Of a stretch of 35,991 nt of DNA, positions 25,919 through 34,505 are shown piece after piece (position 1 is the stretch's first letter; each line of letters opens with the position of its first letter). The notes under the pieces are model-generated. The model was not told the DNA's origin and ran no database searches. It worked only from the letters and a program-made list of their open reading frames with translations. The stretch lies in NCBI GenBank assembly GCA_001637315.1, contig LSZA01000040.1:1-35991 (forward strand), given 5' to 3'. The stretch comes from Phormidium willei BDU 130791 (GTDB lineage Bacteria; Cyanobacteriota; Cyanobacteriia; Cyanobacteriales; Geitlerinemataceae). The position numbers and the translations under genes are program-made.

Positions 25919-27265
25919 ATGAGACGAGTATTTGTATCGGCTGGCCATGGAGGCTACGATGACGGGCAGATTGACCCCGGCAGCATCGCGGGGGGGACCA
26001 CCGAAGCCCAAGAGATGATTCTACTGCGCGATCGCCTCCTCAGCGCCCTCCAGGCCCGCAAAGTCACGGCCTTATCCATTCCTGATGACCTCAACCAAGA
26101 CCAAACCATCGCCTGGATTAACAATCGCGCCCAAGCTAACGACGTGGCGATTCAACTCCATGCCAATGCAGCCCTGAACCCCGAGGCCCGAGGCACAACG
26201 GTGTATTACATCACCAACAACAACGAACGCCGCCTCGAAGCCGAACGCCTCCTACGCAGCTTACTGCAACAAGTTCCCCAATTTGCCAATCGTGGCGCCC
26301 GCCCCGACTCGATGACCGCAACAGGAAGTCTCCAATTCTGTCGAACCGTGGCGGTTCCCTCCCTTTATATCGAAATTGGCTTTCTCACTAACCCGAGCGA
26401 TCGCAGTTTAATCCAAAATCGCCGCCCCGCGATCGCTGCGGGCCTCGCCGATGGCCTCCTGGCTTGGGTGAATCGCGCCCCGGAATTTCCGCCGCCGGAT
26501 GTCACCTACCCCACCATCAATATTCGCATTAATGGTCAACGCTATGGGGAACCGGGCCTCATTATTCATGGCAACTCCTATATTCCGATTGACTTAGCCG
26601 ATGCCTTGGGAGTGGATTTAAGTCAAGCCGAATATGTGCGGCGGGTCTATTATCGAAATATCGTCTATGTTAAGGCGATCGACTTACGAGAATTTAATAT
26701 CTCTGTCGGCTGGAACAATGACGATCGCGCCGTGGTGTTACGGTCGGCGATTCCCATTTGCCCCGGACATATTGACCGCATTATGGGAGTGGGAAATACC
26801 ACAGAAACCCAAATGCAAGTCTTTTTAAGAAATGATAATCCTGATGCGTTAATTCAATTTCCTGATTTAGCCAAACTCTATCGAGAAGAAGCCAGCATTG
26901 AGGGAGTCAATAGTGATATTGCCTTCGCCCAAATGTGTTTAGAAACGGATTTTCTGCGCTTCGGTCGGGGGATTAGTGCCAGTCAAAACAATTTTGCGGG
27001 TTTAGGCGATGCGGCGGGAAGTCCAGGTGGGGCAACCTTCTCCTCCGCCCGTGTTGGGGTTCGCGCTCATGTTCAACATTTAAAAGCCTATGGCAGTGTT
27101 GAACCCCTGGTCTTAGAGATTGTTGACCCACGTTTTCGCTTTATTTCCCGAGGAATTGCCCCCCTTGTTCAGCAACTCTCAGGACGCTGGACATCGGATC
27201 TCAATTATGGCGATCGCATTCTCGCCATTCTCCGCCAACTCTACGAATCTGCTGGCATTTTATAG
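25919..27265 (+). CDS. N-acetylmuramoyl-L-alanine amidase fused to a glucosaminidase-type domain
   Basis: The 448-residue protein has an amidase_3 domain (about 1-180) and a linker with an RINGQRYGEPG motif (about 200-290). A glucosaminidase-like domain (about 310-448) follows, with IAFAQMCLETDFLRFG and NNFAGLG. Likely zinc ligands are H10 (SAGHGG), E29 and H81 (QLHANA), with catalytic E152 (LYIEIGFLTN). Together these would cut both the peptide link and the glycan strand of peptidoglycan. The start at 25919 is chosen because GAAGG precedes it at the right distance; an upstream TTG at 25841 adds a non-family leader. No signal peptide is seen, which is odd for a wall enzyme. Divergent from the glycosyltransferases. 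Confidence 0.85.
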   Translation: MRRVFVSAGHGGYDDGQIDPGSIAGGTTEAQEMILLRDRLLSALQARKVTALSIPDDLNQDQTIAWINNRAQANDVAIQLHANAALNPEARGTTVYYITNNNERRLEAERLLRSLLQQVPQFANRGARPDSMTATGSLQFCRTVAVPSLYIEIGFLTNPSDRSLIQNRRPAIAAGLADGLLAWVNRAPEFPPPDVTYPTINIRINGQRYGEPGLIIHGNSYIPIDLADALGVDLSQAEYVRRVYYRNIVYVKAIDLREFNISVGWNNDDRAVVLRSAIPICPGHIDRIMGVGNTTETQMQVFLRNDNPDALIQFPDLAKLYREEASIEGVNSDIAFAQMCLETDFLRFGRGISASQNNFAGLGDAAGSPGGATFSSARVGVRAHVQHLKAYGSVEPLVLEIVDPRFRFISRGIAPLVQQLSGRWTSDLNYGDRILAILRQLYESAGIL

Positions 27266-27355
27266 CAATCAAATCTCGCGAGACTTAGGCATTAGTAAAG
27301 ACATGCGTTGGTTTTGAGGTAAGCGGCGGATTCAGGTAATCCTGACCCCCGCCTA

Positions 27356-27516
27356 GTGATACACTTGACCCCCAAGCATGGCTCCTGGCTCGCAAGTTGC
27401 TACGTCGGGACAGTGTCACGAGTGAGGATAACCTGAGAACCCAAGTCCTCGACTTCATCGAGCACTTCAATCGCACAAGGGCTAAGCTTTTCAAGTGGAC
27501 TGATTCAAACCCTTGA
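27356..27516 (+). pseudogene. Decayed C-terminus of an IS630-type transposase
   Basis: Translating from 27356 gives VIHLTPKHGSWL, the familiar IS630/Tc1-mariner transposase block. A frame change at 27392 and loss of about 12 codons follow. From 27394 the frame reads KLLRRDS, then QVLDFIEHFNRTRAKLFKW up to a TGA at 27514-27516. In intact relatives the missing piece (about NQIEIWFSIL) carries the third catalytic acid of the DDE triad, so this remnant cannot be active. No N-terminal half or inverted ends were found. It marks a past insertion between the amidase gene and the RTX-repeat gene. Confidence 0.75.
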
Positions 27517-27552
27517 TCTCATAAAGACTGGCTTGATTTCTGCCATCCTGTA

Positions 27553-29112
27553 CTAGGGGGACGACACATAAAATGCAATCTCTTCAAATTGATACCCCAA
27601 AGCTAATAGGTGTTGCTGTTCTACCTCTGAGGTCGTATACATATGATTTGTAGCTGAAAGCGAGAAGAATCGATAGACTGGCTCTGAGGCGAGTGGAGAG
27701 GGTTCAGCATGGGCTGTAAACACAACTCCTTGGTCGATATATCCCAGGCGAATTGCCTGATGGCGTTCTTGTTCAGACATCGTGAGTAAAAAATCTGTTT
27801 CGGTGGGGTGATCAAGTCGATACACGTTCTGGGCAGAAGGATCGTTAGGATTTACGGCAAAGGGAGTCGATTCCAAAGTCCAGCCTTGGTCTAGGAATTG
27901 CTTGACTTCGGGGAATGAGGCTGTAAAAACATGACTCCCGGTGGTTCGATCAAATAAGCGAAAGGCAACGGGAAGTTTGCCTTCACCCAGGAATACATCT
28001 TCTGTTGAACGCCGGCTATTTTCGATGAAATCTGCGATCGCGATGGTTGTATCTTCAAACTGAAGTAGTTCAGCGTGATGAATTTGTTTGACATATCCCA
28101 ATCCCGCCATGGCAAGATAGGTAGAATCCTCAGAAGATTCAATCCAGATATAATCTGTACTGCGACCGGGTAACACGATAGTGTCAAGACCGGCATCACC
28201 CCAAAGAATGTCATTTCCTAATCCTGGAACCAAGAGATCATCGCCACCGGCTCCATGGATGGTGTCATTCCAAATCCCTCCCGTATCTCCCGCTAGAACG
28301 TTATTGTCTTGTCCGCCCCAAATTGGCATATTTTCGGTTTGTGCGGTTAGGGAACCCGTGTCAGACCATTTAATTTGATGGTAGCTATTGTCAGCACTGT
28401 CACGGATAACGACATAATGAAAGGTTCCATCGGCTCCTTCTGCTGGAGTCAGGATTAAATCTTCAGAAAGTTGCCGCACGTCTTTTGTCCATCCCTCGGG
28501 CAAAATGGCGGCGTTAAATGCTTGAGCGACGGCACTGGGTTCTGATTGACCCGAGGCGTGCATAATGTATTCATTTCCCCATACGTCTGTTACAAAATAG
28601 CGATCGAGAGACACGGCATCGGGACGACCAGGGGGGACTCCATCTTCATTAGCCCAAAATTTCAGGTTTTGTCCTTTAAAATTGGCGGTGACAGTGACAA
28701 CACCAGGTAAGGGAGTCGGAACAAAACTTCCGGCGTGAAAAGAACTTTGGGCTGCTATTCCTTCATAGTCAGCTTGGTTGTAAGGCCACATGGTGTTAAT
28801 TGCTTCAGACATGAAGGCCCAACTATATCCATCGGAGGTTGTGATATAGGCTGTGCTTCCCAAGGGTTCTCCGGGGGAAGCTAGAAATTGTGATTCATTG
28901 AATTGAAGGTTACGGGTTGTATTTTTGATGTAGGGAAGTGAAATTTCATAGTCGGGCCACAATTGTGCAGGAATTTCATTGTCACCTGGATGATTAGGAT
29001 CGTCGGCACTTTTGTAGGTTAAAACAGGATCGGTGGCATCTTGAAAGACACTTTGGATATTGACAATTTCAAAGGCTTCTTCAATTAAGTTCCAGGCTTG
29101 ATTGGCTTCCAT
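27553..29112 (-). CDS. RTX-repeat protein with C-terminal DUF5648-like repeats
   Basis: The 519-residue protein has an unrecognised N-terminal half (about 1-270, rich in Trp, Tyr and Asp). A short block of calcium-binding nonapeptide repeats follows (about 285-325: GAGGDDLLVPGLGNDILWGD, then AGLDTIVL). The C-terminal region (about 385-519) has three related units: FRLFDRTTGSHVFTAS, VYRLDHPTETDFLLT and VYRFFSLSATNHMYTTS. Units of this kind occur in DUF5648. RTX blocks fold on calcium outside the cell and are often type I secretion substrates; no signal peptide is seen. The ATG at 29112 is chosen over a TTG at 29211 because AAGGA precedes it. The function is unknown; a surface or secreted role is inferred. 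Confidence 0.72.
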   Translation of the reverse strand: MEANQAWNLIEEAFEIVNIQSVFQDATDPVLTYKSADDPNHPGDNEIPAQLWPDYEISLPYIKNTTRNLQFNESQFLASPGEPLGSTAYITTSDGYSWAFMSEAINTMWPYNQADYEGIAAQSSFHAGSFVPTPLPGVVTVTANFKGQNLKFWANEDGVPPGRPDAVSLDRYFVTDVWGNEYIMHASGQSEPSAVAQAFNAAILPEGWTKDVRQLSEDLILTPAEGADGTFHYVVIRDSADNSYHQIKWSDTGSLTAQTENMPIWGGQDNNVLAGDTGGIWNDTIHGAGGDDLLVPGLGNDILWGDAGLDTIVLPGRSTDYIWIESSEDSTYLAMAGLGYVKQIHHAELLQFEDTTIAIADFIENSRRSTEDVFLGEGKLPVAFRLFDRTTGSHVFTASFPEVKQFLDQGWTLESTPFAVNPNDPSAQNVYRLDHPTETDFLLTMSEQERHQAIRLGYIDQGVVFTAHAEPSPLASEPVYRFFSLSATNHMYTTSEVEQQHLLALGYQFEEIAFYVSSP

Positions 29113-29885
29113 ATTGGTTCCTTGATTGAGAGGGTTAGAATTTCTGTCAAAATTCAAATTGCTTGATTTTGAGTTTTGAGGTCGGGTTCTGTTAAATGAC
29201 TCAAAACTCAAAACTCAAATGTTGTCATAGATTCATGAGGCAACATCTCAGAGGTTTTTGGGAGTGCTATTGAAGGAGGTCAATCTCATGAAGATTGGCA
29301 ACCGTTAACCGTTAATTAACTAAAAGATTAAAGGATGCTAAAGATATCCTCTCTCGTTAGACAGCCCGGAGTTAGAGAGGATATTAATCGATTGATCTGA
29401 TTCGTTAGCTTCTTAGACGAGGATGTCTGTTTCTATATAGCATATCATTCGCCCGCAGAGGTGTAACTGTACTTCTCCAAGATTTTATTTTGTATGCCTT
29501 GAGCGATATTATAGAGTTCTATTTTCTGCTGATATCATGATTTTATTTTCTTAATAGGGTTGCTATGGGGGGCGTTTTTAATATGAGTTTATTGGAACGG
29601 TAGCTGACTTTGATAGTATTTAGGATAAGCATTTAAGATAGATGAAGTTATGGAGGTGATAGAATTGTATAGCGTCTTAGCTTTGATAACTATTGTTGAA
29701 TTTTGGGGAACACATCATCAGTTTCTGGAGGCTTTGACGGTTAGGCTCTCTCGATCGTCAACGGTATAGACCTCAATTTAGCCAAAGCTGCCTTACGGTC
29801 CTCGGTCTGAAGTATGACTGTCGAAAGGCTAAGATTTACAGTAAAGCCGCTCTTCTAGGGCGGGATTTTAGACCCAAAAATTTCG
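29113..29885. other. 773-bp AT-rich intergenic region
   Basis: This is the longest gene-free stretch, and it is clearly more AT-rich than the genes around it. It holds short direct repeats of AACTCAAA (about 29200-29220) and an 11-bp perfect hairpin (29344-29354 with 29374-29384). Near the right end, CCGCTCTTCTAGGGCGG forms a small GC stem followed by GATTTTAGACCC (29850-29875). A 39-codon frame at 29650-29769 is not convincing. Promoters for the flanking divergent genes must lie here. Confidence 0.55.
29344..29384. repeat. 11-bp perfect inverted repeat in the AT-rich gap
   Basis: ATATCCTCTCT (29344-29354) pairs with AGAGAGGATAT (29374-29384) across a 19-nt loop. It is not followed by a T tract in either direction, so it is more likely a structured element than a terminator. 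Confidence 0.6.
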
Positions 29886-31274
29886 ATGAATCTATTGAGA
29901 CTGCGACGGGATCTCCAGGGTGTATTGACTTTTTTAAAAAAATGTGCTAGCCATCGGACACCCAGAATGCCTGAGTATGAGATTTGGCGCGATCGCTTTG
30001 TTCGCCATCGTCTCAGTTTAGGAGTCTGGCTGGTGGGGTTGGCTTATTCCTCGTTTCTAGTCCTGGAACTGTGGAGTTTATATTTTGATGCCGATTCCTT
30101 TGATCCGATGTGGCTGACGACGCAACTGACGACCTTGGTGGCCATGATAGGCTGCGGGCTGCTGCTGCGATCGCCGTGGGGACAAAGACAGAGTGGATGG
30201 GTCTTTTTATTGTTCTCGGGGACCATTAGTGTCATTCCTCTGGTCCCCCGGGCCTGGGCAGGACTCTTGCAACCATCGTTGCTGGTCTGGCCGGCAATTT
30301 TTTTGGGACAGGCTACGTTGATTCCGGTTCGTTGGCGACTGCATGTTCTGGCCCAACTGATGGCCCTGGGAACCTATTTAATTTTAGATTTTGGACTCAA
30401 CATCCCCTCCTCGATTCCCCTGCCCAATTTAACGCCGCTACGATTATGGTTTTATTTGGGTTGGACTTGTATTATTTGTAATCTTTCGGTCTATCTGTAT
30501 GAACAGTTACGGCGATCGGAGTTTACGGCCCGCCGCGAGTTAGAGGTGGCGTATCACCGTATTGCTGAGGAACAGGAGCGATCAGAGAAGCTGTTACTCA
30601 ATATTTTGCCCCATACGATCGCCCAACGCCTTAAGGAACAGACTGAATATGTGGCGATCGCCGATAGTTTTAGTCACGCTGGGGTCTTATTCGCCGATAT
30701 TGTTGGCTTTACGGCCCTATCAACCCGCATTTCTCCGCCGGAGTTGGTCCAACTACTCAATGAGATCTTCTCTGAGTTTGATCGCCTGGCAGAATTTCAT
30801 GGGCTAGAAAAAATCAAAACCATCGGTGATGCCTATATGGTGGTGTCTGGCTTACCCGAAACGCGGGATGACTTTGCCGAGGCGATCGCCGATATGGCCC
30901 TGGATATGCGAGATGCCCTGGCCAACTTCAATCAGCAACATCATCTTGAAGACTATCCTAACTTCTCAATGCGCGTCGGGATTGCGATCGGGCCGGTTGT
31001 CGCCGGGGTGATTGGCCTGAAAAAGTTTATCTATGACCTCTGGGGGGACACCGTCAACCTGGCCAGTCGTATGGAATCCCACGGCTTACCGGACGCCATC
31101 CAAGTCACCCAGGAAACCTATGACGTTCTACAAGACCAGTATCACTTCACCTATCGCGGCGAAATCGAGATTAAGGGTAAAGGCAACACCCCCACCTATC
31201 TCCTCTTAGCTAAATCTCCAAAACCCTTGTCAAGTCAAACGTCCAGTCGCCCTTCATCTCCCCAAGACCGGTGA
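29886..31274 (+). CDS. Membrane-bound class III adenylate cyclase
   Basis: The 462-residue protein has about six transmembrane segments (about 40-210), a short coiled linker (YHRIAEEQERSEKLLLNILP) and a cyclase domain (about 250-440). Metal ligands are D271 (FADIVGFT) and D315 (IGDAYM). The adenine-selecting pair is K311 (EKIKTIG) and D384 (YDLWGDTVN), with R in NLASRM for the transition state. The Lys/Asp pair marks class IIIa and adenylate rather than guanylate cyclase. It should make cAMP from ATP at the membrane. The start is uncertain: ATG 29886 has no clear ribosome binding site, and ATG 29967 would remove 27 basic residues. It differs from CyaC in subclass, architecture and location. 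Confidence 0.9.
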   Translation: MNLLRLRRDLQGVLTFLKKCASHRTPRMPEYEIWRDRFVRHRLSLGVWLVGLAYSSFLVLELWSLYFDADSFDPMWLTTQLTTLVAMIGCGLLLRSPWGQRQSGWVFLLFSGTISVIPLVPRAWAGLLQPSLLVWPAIFLGQATLIPVRWRLHVLAQLMALGTYLILDFGLNIPSSIPLPNLTPLRLWFYLGWTCIICNLSVYLYEQLRRSEFTARRELEVAYHRIAEEQERSEKLLLNILPHTIAQRLKEQTEYVAIADSFSHAGVLFADIVGFTALSTRISPPELVQLLNEIFSEFDRLAEFHGLEKIKTIGDAYMVVSGLPETRDDFAEAIADMALDMRDALANFNQQHHLEDYPNFSMRVGIAIGPVVAGVIGLKKFIYDLWGDTVNLASRMESHGLPDAIQVTQETYDVLQDQYHFTYRGEIEIKGKGNTPTYLLLAKSPKPLSSQTSSRPSSPQDR

Positions 31275-31280
31275 AATTTG

Positions 31281-31315
31281 CAAAAAAAAACGCCCAAGAC
31301 CGAAATCTGGGCGTT
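31281..31315 (-). terminator. Rho-independent terminator, distal, of the GH57 gene
   Basis: AACGCCCA (31289-31296) pairs with TGGGCGTT (31308-31315). On the minus strand the stem is followed by nine or more U (from the A run at 31282-31290). It lies 155 bp beyond the minus-strand stop at 31470 and right after the cyclase stop on the other strand. Confidence 0.8.
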
Positions 31316-31403
31316 GCCATCAGGGTGCATCTACTAAACACACTATAGCGGTGAGGGGTCTGACCCCGCAACCCTATTAACAAAACTTTACATTTAGAGC
31401 CAC

Positions 31404-31457
31404 AAAAAAGGGCAAAAGGCGCAAATCCAAGGTTTCCCTTCTAGCCTTTTGCCTTTT
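31404..31457 (-). terminator. Rho-independent terminator, proximal, of the GH57 gene
   Basis: GGCAAAAGGC at 31411-31420 pairs with GCCTTTTGCC at 31444-31453, extended by a GU pair and three A-T pairs. On the minus strand a U run follows. It starts 13 bp after the stop codon. With the distal hairpin it forms a double barrier between convergent genes. Confidence 0.8.
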
Positions 31458-31469
31458 CCTGCCTAATCC

Positions 31470-33059
31470 CTACAAGGGACGATAGACCCGATAATTGATA
31501 TTCGGGAAGATGTTGTCAATGGCTTCAACCTTCTCAATCCAGCCCGAGTCAATCTTGCCGACATGAACATCGTCATAGATTTTGTGGAAGCGCATTAAAT
31601 GAGAACGAGTGCGGCGAACGGCATAAGGAACCATCGTTCCAGTGCGCATAATAAACGCCCAGTCCGACGATTGTGCCAAAAGCAGTTCTCGGGCCGCCTG
31701 ATTGAGTGCGCGCCATTCCAACTCATCAGCCGGTTCGCGCCGACTCAACTCAATCATCCGTTCCGTAGCTTTGTGGAGATGGGGATACACCCAAGCATTG
31801 GTGTCATTCAGCCAATACTCATGGAACCCCCGGAAGCCCCAACTCGACTGAGACGGTTTACAGACTTGCTGGTTCGGTTCGAGGCGCAAGTAATCAGCCA
31901 AGTGGGTCATATCATAGGTGTTTTGGTCATACCAAGACTTGCGGAAGAGGTAGTCAATGAACCAAGGGCCTTCATACCACCAGTGACCGAATAACTCCGC
32001 ATCATAGGGAGAAACCACAATCGGTGGCCGGCCCATAATGCCATGAAGATGTCCCACCTGCCGTTCCCGGTTGAACATGAAGTTCGAGGCGTGTTCAGCG
32101 GCTTTCTCTCGCGCCCAATAGGGGTCATAGAGGGCTTTCTGGCTTAAATCTAGCCCTCGTCCGGTGATTTTGTGATATTTAATCCCCGTGTTCTTACGTT
32201 GACCGTTGGGCATGATGTAGGGCTTGATGTACTCATACTCAGCCTCCCAGCCTAAGTCCTTATAGAACTCCCGATATTCGGGCGCACCGGGATAGCCCAC
32301 TTCCGAGGACCACACCTGTTGCGAGGATTCATGATCACGGGCAAACACCGCCACCCCGCTTTCAGTGAAGATGGGGGCATAGGTGCCAAATCGGGGCCGG
32401 GGGCGGGCATAGAGAATGCCGTGACCATCGGTGAGGAAATAGCGCAGGCCCGCATCGGCAATCATGCGCTCTAAGCCTTCAAAATAGGCGCATTCAGGCA
32501 ACCAAATTCCACTGGGGGGGCGGCCGAAGTTTTCCTCGTAATGCTCGGCGGCGACCTTTAACTGCGCCCAAACCGCCTGGGGATACATCTTCATCAAGGG
32601 CAGATAGCCGTGAGTGGCGCCACAGGTGATGATTTCGAGGTTGTTGCTATCGAGGAATTGCTTGAAGGCTAACACCAGGTCACCCTGGTATTTTTCCCAA
32701 GTTTTGCGCGTTTCGGCAAATTCGCTGGCGTAATGTTCGGCCAGATAGCGCAGATGACCGTTATGTTCGTTGTGGATGATCTCTTTTTCAATGAGATCTT
32801 GCAGTTGTGCCAGGTGAGCGTCATAGCGCTCTTGGAGAAGAGGGTCTCGTAGCATCGACACCAACGGCGGTGTCATGCTCATGGTCATCTTAAAATCGAT
32901 GCCATCTTGTTTGAGACCTTCAAAGACCCGCAGTAGGGGGATATAGGTCTCGGTGATGGCTTCATAAAGCCATTCTTCCTCTAGGACATAGTCACTTTCG
33001 GGATGTCTGACGAAGGGAAGATGGGCATGGAGAACGAGAGAAACGTAGCCAGTAACCAT
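31470..33059 (-). CDS. GH57 1,4-alpha-glucan branching enzyme
   Basis: The 529-residue protein starts MVTGYVSLVLHAHLPFVRHP, which fits the GH57 branching-enzyme start. The nucleophile is E189 in GIWLPEC and the acid/base D353 in SPYDAELFGHWW, close to the spacing in archaeal GH57 enzymes. It transfers alpha-1,4 chains to alpha-1,6 branch points in glycogen in the cytoplasm; no signal peptide is present. The ATG at 33059 is preferred to the one at 33119, since the 20 extra residues do not look like the family and neither has a clear ribosome binding site. It is monocistronic with two strong terminators. Cyanobacteria often carry GH57 as well as GH13 branching enzymes; the other is not in this window. 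Confidence 0.88.
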   Translation of the reverse strand: MVTGYVSLVLHAHLPFVRHPESDYVLEEEWLYEAITETYIPLLRVFEGLKQDGIDFKMTMSMTPPLVSMLRDPLLQERYDAHLAQLQDLIEKEIIHNEHNGHLRYLAEHYASEFAETRKTWEKYQGDLVLAFKQFLDSNNLEIITCGATHGYLPLMKMYPQAVWAQLKVAAEHYEENFGRPPSGIWLPECAYFEGLERMIADAGLRYFLTDGHGILYARPRPRFGTYAPIFTESGVAVFARDHESSQQVWSSEVGYPGAPEYREFYKDLGWEAEYEYIKPYIMPNGQRKNTGIKYHKITGRGLDLSQKALYDPYWAREKAAEHASNFMFNRERQVGHLHGIMGRPPIVVSPYDAELFGHWWYEGPWFIDYLFRKSWYDQNTYDMTHLADYLRLEPNQQVCKPSQSSWGFRGFHEYWLNDTNAWVYPHLHKATERMIELSRREPADELEWRALNQAARELLLAQSSDWAFIMRTGTMVPYAVRRTRSHLMRFHKIYDDVHVGKIDSGWIEKVEAIDNIFPNINYRVYRPL

Positions 33060-33393
33060 AGGATTTATCGTGGGAGATTCGTGGTGAACAGTCAAACAGT
33101 CTGGAGCGATAACAGACATAGGTCAGGAGGGCGATCGCTCCTGAAATCTAATTCCTATCATCATAGTTGACGAGTCGCCCTTGTAAACGCCCCGATGAAA
33201 CGCCCCGATGGGGGATGCCGCCGAGGGTGCTCAAGAGTCGCCCGGCTAGAGGCGGCCATCGTCGATGCACAGAAAGAGAGGATATGATTAAATCAAAATG
33301 GCCCCAGCATCAGAGTTCCATATCTTGACCTGATTTCGGGTAGCCTCTTGGCATTGTCACTACTGTTTACTCCCCGTTTGGTCGGAATCTCTT
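33060..33393. other. 334-bp divergent intergenic region with a HIP1 hairpin and a 13-bp direct repeat
   Basis: TCAGGAG (33123-33129) pairs with CTCCTGA (33138-33144) around a HIP1-containing loop, in the leader of the GH57 gene. AAACGCCCCGATG occurs twice in tandem at 33185 and 33198. No -35/-10 pair was certain. The promoters of the GH57 gene and of the acidic membrane protein gene should both lie here. Confidence 0.55.
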
Positions 33394-34425
33394 ATGAGCG
33401 CAACCCCTGGTAAGTTACTTGCTCAAGCAAAACAGGGCGATCCTAAGGCGATCGCCGCCCTGATGAATCGCTCGACTCAATCGAAAGGCATTTCGGTCAA
33501 AGCGTCCCTCAAAGAGCGCTGTTTACAAGTTCTTTTCGAGGGCAATGTCGTGCCGCATCAGGACAAAACGATGGAGTTTGTCCGGGAGGGGATGGCGAAA
33601 CTGCAAGTCGAAGCCGTTGACCGGGTGAAAGTTTATGGCCGCCAAGTCGGACAAGAAACCCCGGTTTGGCAGGATGAGATGATTTTGGCCAGTTCGAATC
33701 CCTTTGACGAGGAGACCGATGATCTCGGTTTGGGAATGGAGGACGATGAGGAGGATTATGACGATCCCTCAGCCATCTCGGATACGGATTTTCCTGAGCC
33801 GCCAATGGGGGCTGACTCCTTTCTCGATGAGGATGAGCCAGGGTTTGATGAGGCGATGGAGGAGAATGATGATGACGGCTTCGAGGAGGAGTATGAGGCT
33901 CAGGATGTCGGTGATGAGGACTCGGCTGGGGCTGAGGCGGACTCCGAACAGAAAAAACCGGGCGTGACGGTCGCGGCGGTGCTGGCGGTTCTGCTATTGC
34001 TGATTCTTGGGGGAGGCTACTACGTTTACAGCTCTCGCCCGGAACTGCTCAGGGCGTTACCCTTTTTCGAGGTTGATGATGAGGGCAATGTTGAGTTGAC
34101 TCCGTTGACGGGGGAAACCGGCACGGATGGCGGGTCATCCGAGGAGATGCCTCCCTCTGAGGCGGGAGAGAGTGTCCCCCCTGAGGCCCAAAATCAAGCT
34201 CCAGTCGATCCCTTTTCCTTGGCGGTCAGTGCGGCGATTGAGGCGTCAGAAAAAACCCAGACGGCTCAATCGTCTGAAGAATGGCAGGAGATTGCGGATC
34301 TTTGGGAGACGGCGATCGCCCAAATGGAGGCGGTCCCGGAGGATCATCCCCAATATGATGTCGCTCAAGATCGCGCCCAGTCTTATCAAACTAATCTGCA
34401 ATATGCCCAGCAGCAGGCGCAATAA
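33394..34425 (+). CDS. Acidic single-pass membrane protein, conserved in cyanobacteria
   Basis: The 343-residue protein has four parts. A soluble N-terminal domain (about 1-100) begins GKLLAQAKQGDPKAIAALMN and includes VKVYGRQ. A very acidic linker follows (about 105-185, many Asp/Glu). One transmembrane segment (about 190-212, VAAVLAVLLLLILGGGYYVY) comes next, then an acidic, helical C-terminal tail with WQEIADLWETAIAQMEAVP. The N-terminal domain type recurs in cyanobacterial hypothetical proteins in my memory. The low-complexity acidic part is not a sign of frameshift, because the frame stays open and codon use is even. No catalytic motif is visible. It precedes a pentapeptide-repeat membrane protein by 80 bp and may share its transcript. 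Confidence 0.72.
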   Translation: MSATPGKLLAQAKQGDPKAIAALMNRSTQSKGISVKASLKERCLQVLFEGNVVPHQDKTMEFVREGMAKLQVEAVDRVKVYGRQVGQETPVWQDEMILASSNPFDEETDDLGLGMEDDEEDYDDPSAISDTDFPEPPMGADSFLDEDEPGFDEAMEENDDDGFEEEYEAQDVGDEDSAGAEADSEQKKPGVTVAAVLAVLLLLILGGGYYVYSSRPELLRALPFFEVDDEGNVELTPLTGETGTDGGSSEEMPPSEAGESVPPEAQNQAPVDPFSLAVSAAIEASEKTQTAQSSEEWQEIADLWETAIAQMEAVPEDHPQYDVAQDRAQSYQTNLQYAQQQAQ

Positions 34426-34505
34426 CGGGTGCAATAACGGGTGCAATCACCCACTCCCTAAACTTGTCCACGATCACTAGACATTTCACCAGGAGCATCA
34501 GACTG

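Noticed and set aside
29113..29211. N-terminal extension of the RTX-repeat protein from a TTG
   Set aside because: The extra 33 residues are Asn/Ser-rich and include translated AACTCAAA repeats. The ATG at 29112 has a good AAGGA.
29650..29769. 39-codon frame in the AT-rich gap with a hydrophobic middle
   Set aside because: It has no clear ribosome binding site and no recognised family; chance is likely in AT-rich DNA. It could be reconsidered if transcripts are found.
33840..33960. Possible frameshift in the acidic region of the membrane protein
   Set aside because: The frame stays open into a clear membrane segment and a sensible C-terminal domain, so the low complexity is real.
33704..33967. 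Met/Arg-rich 87-codon frame inside the acidic linker
   Set aside because: It is a frame shadow of GAT/GAG-rich codons encoding the Asp/Glu linker.
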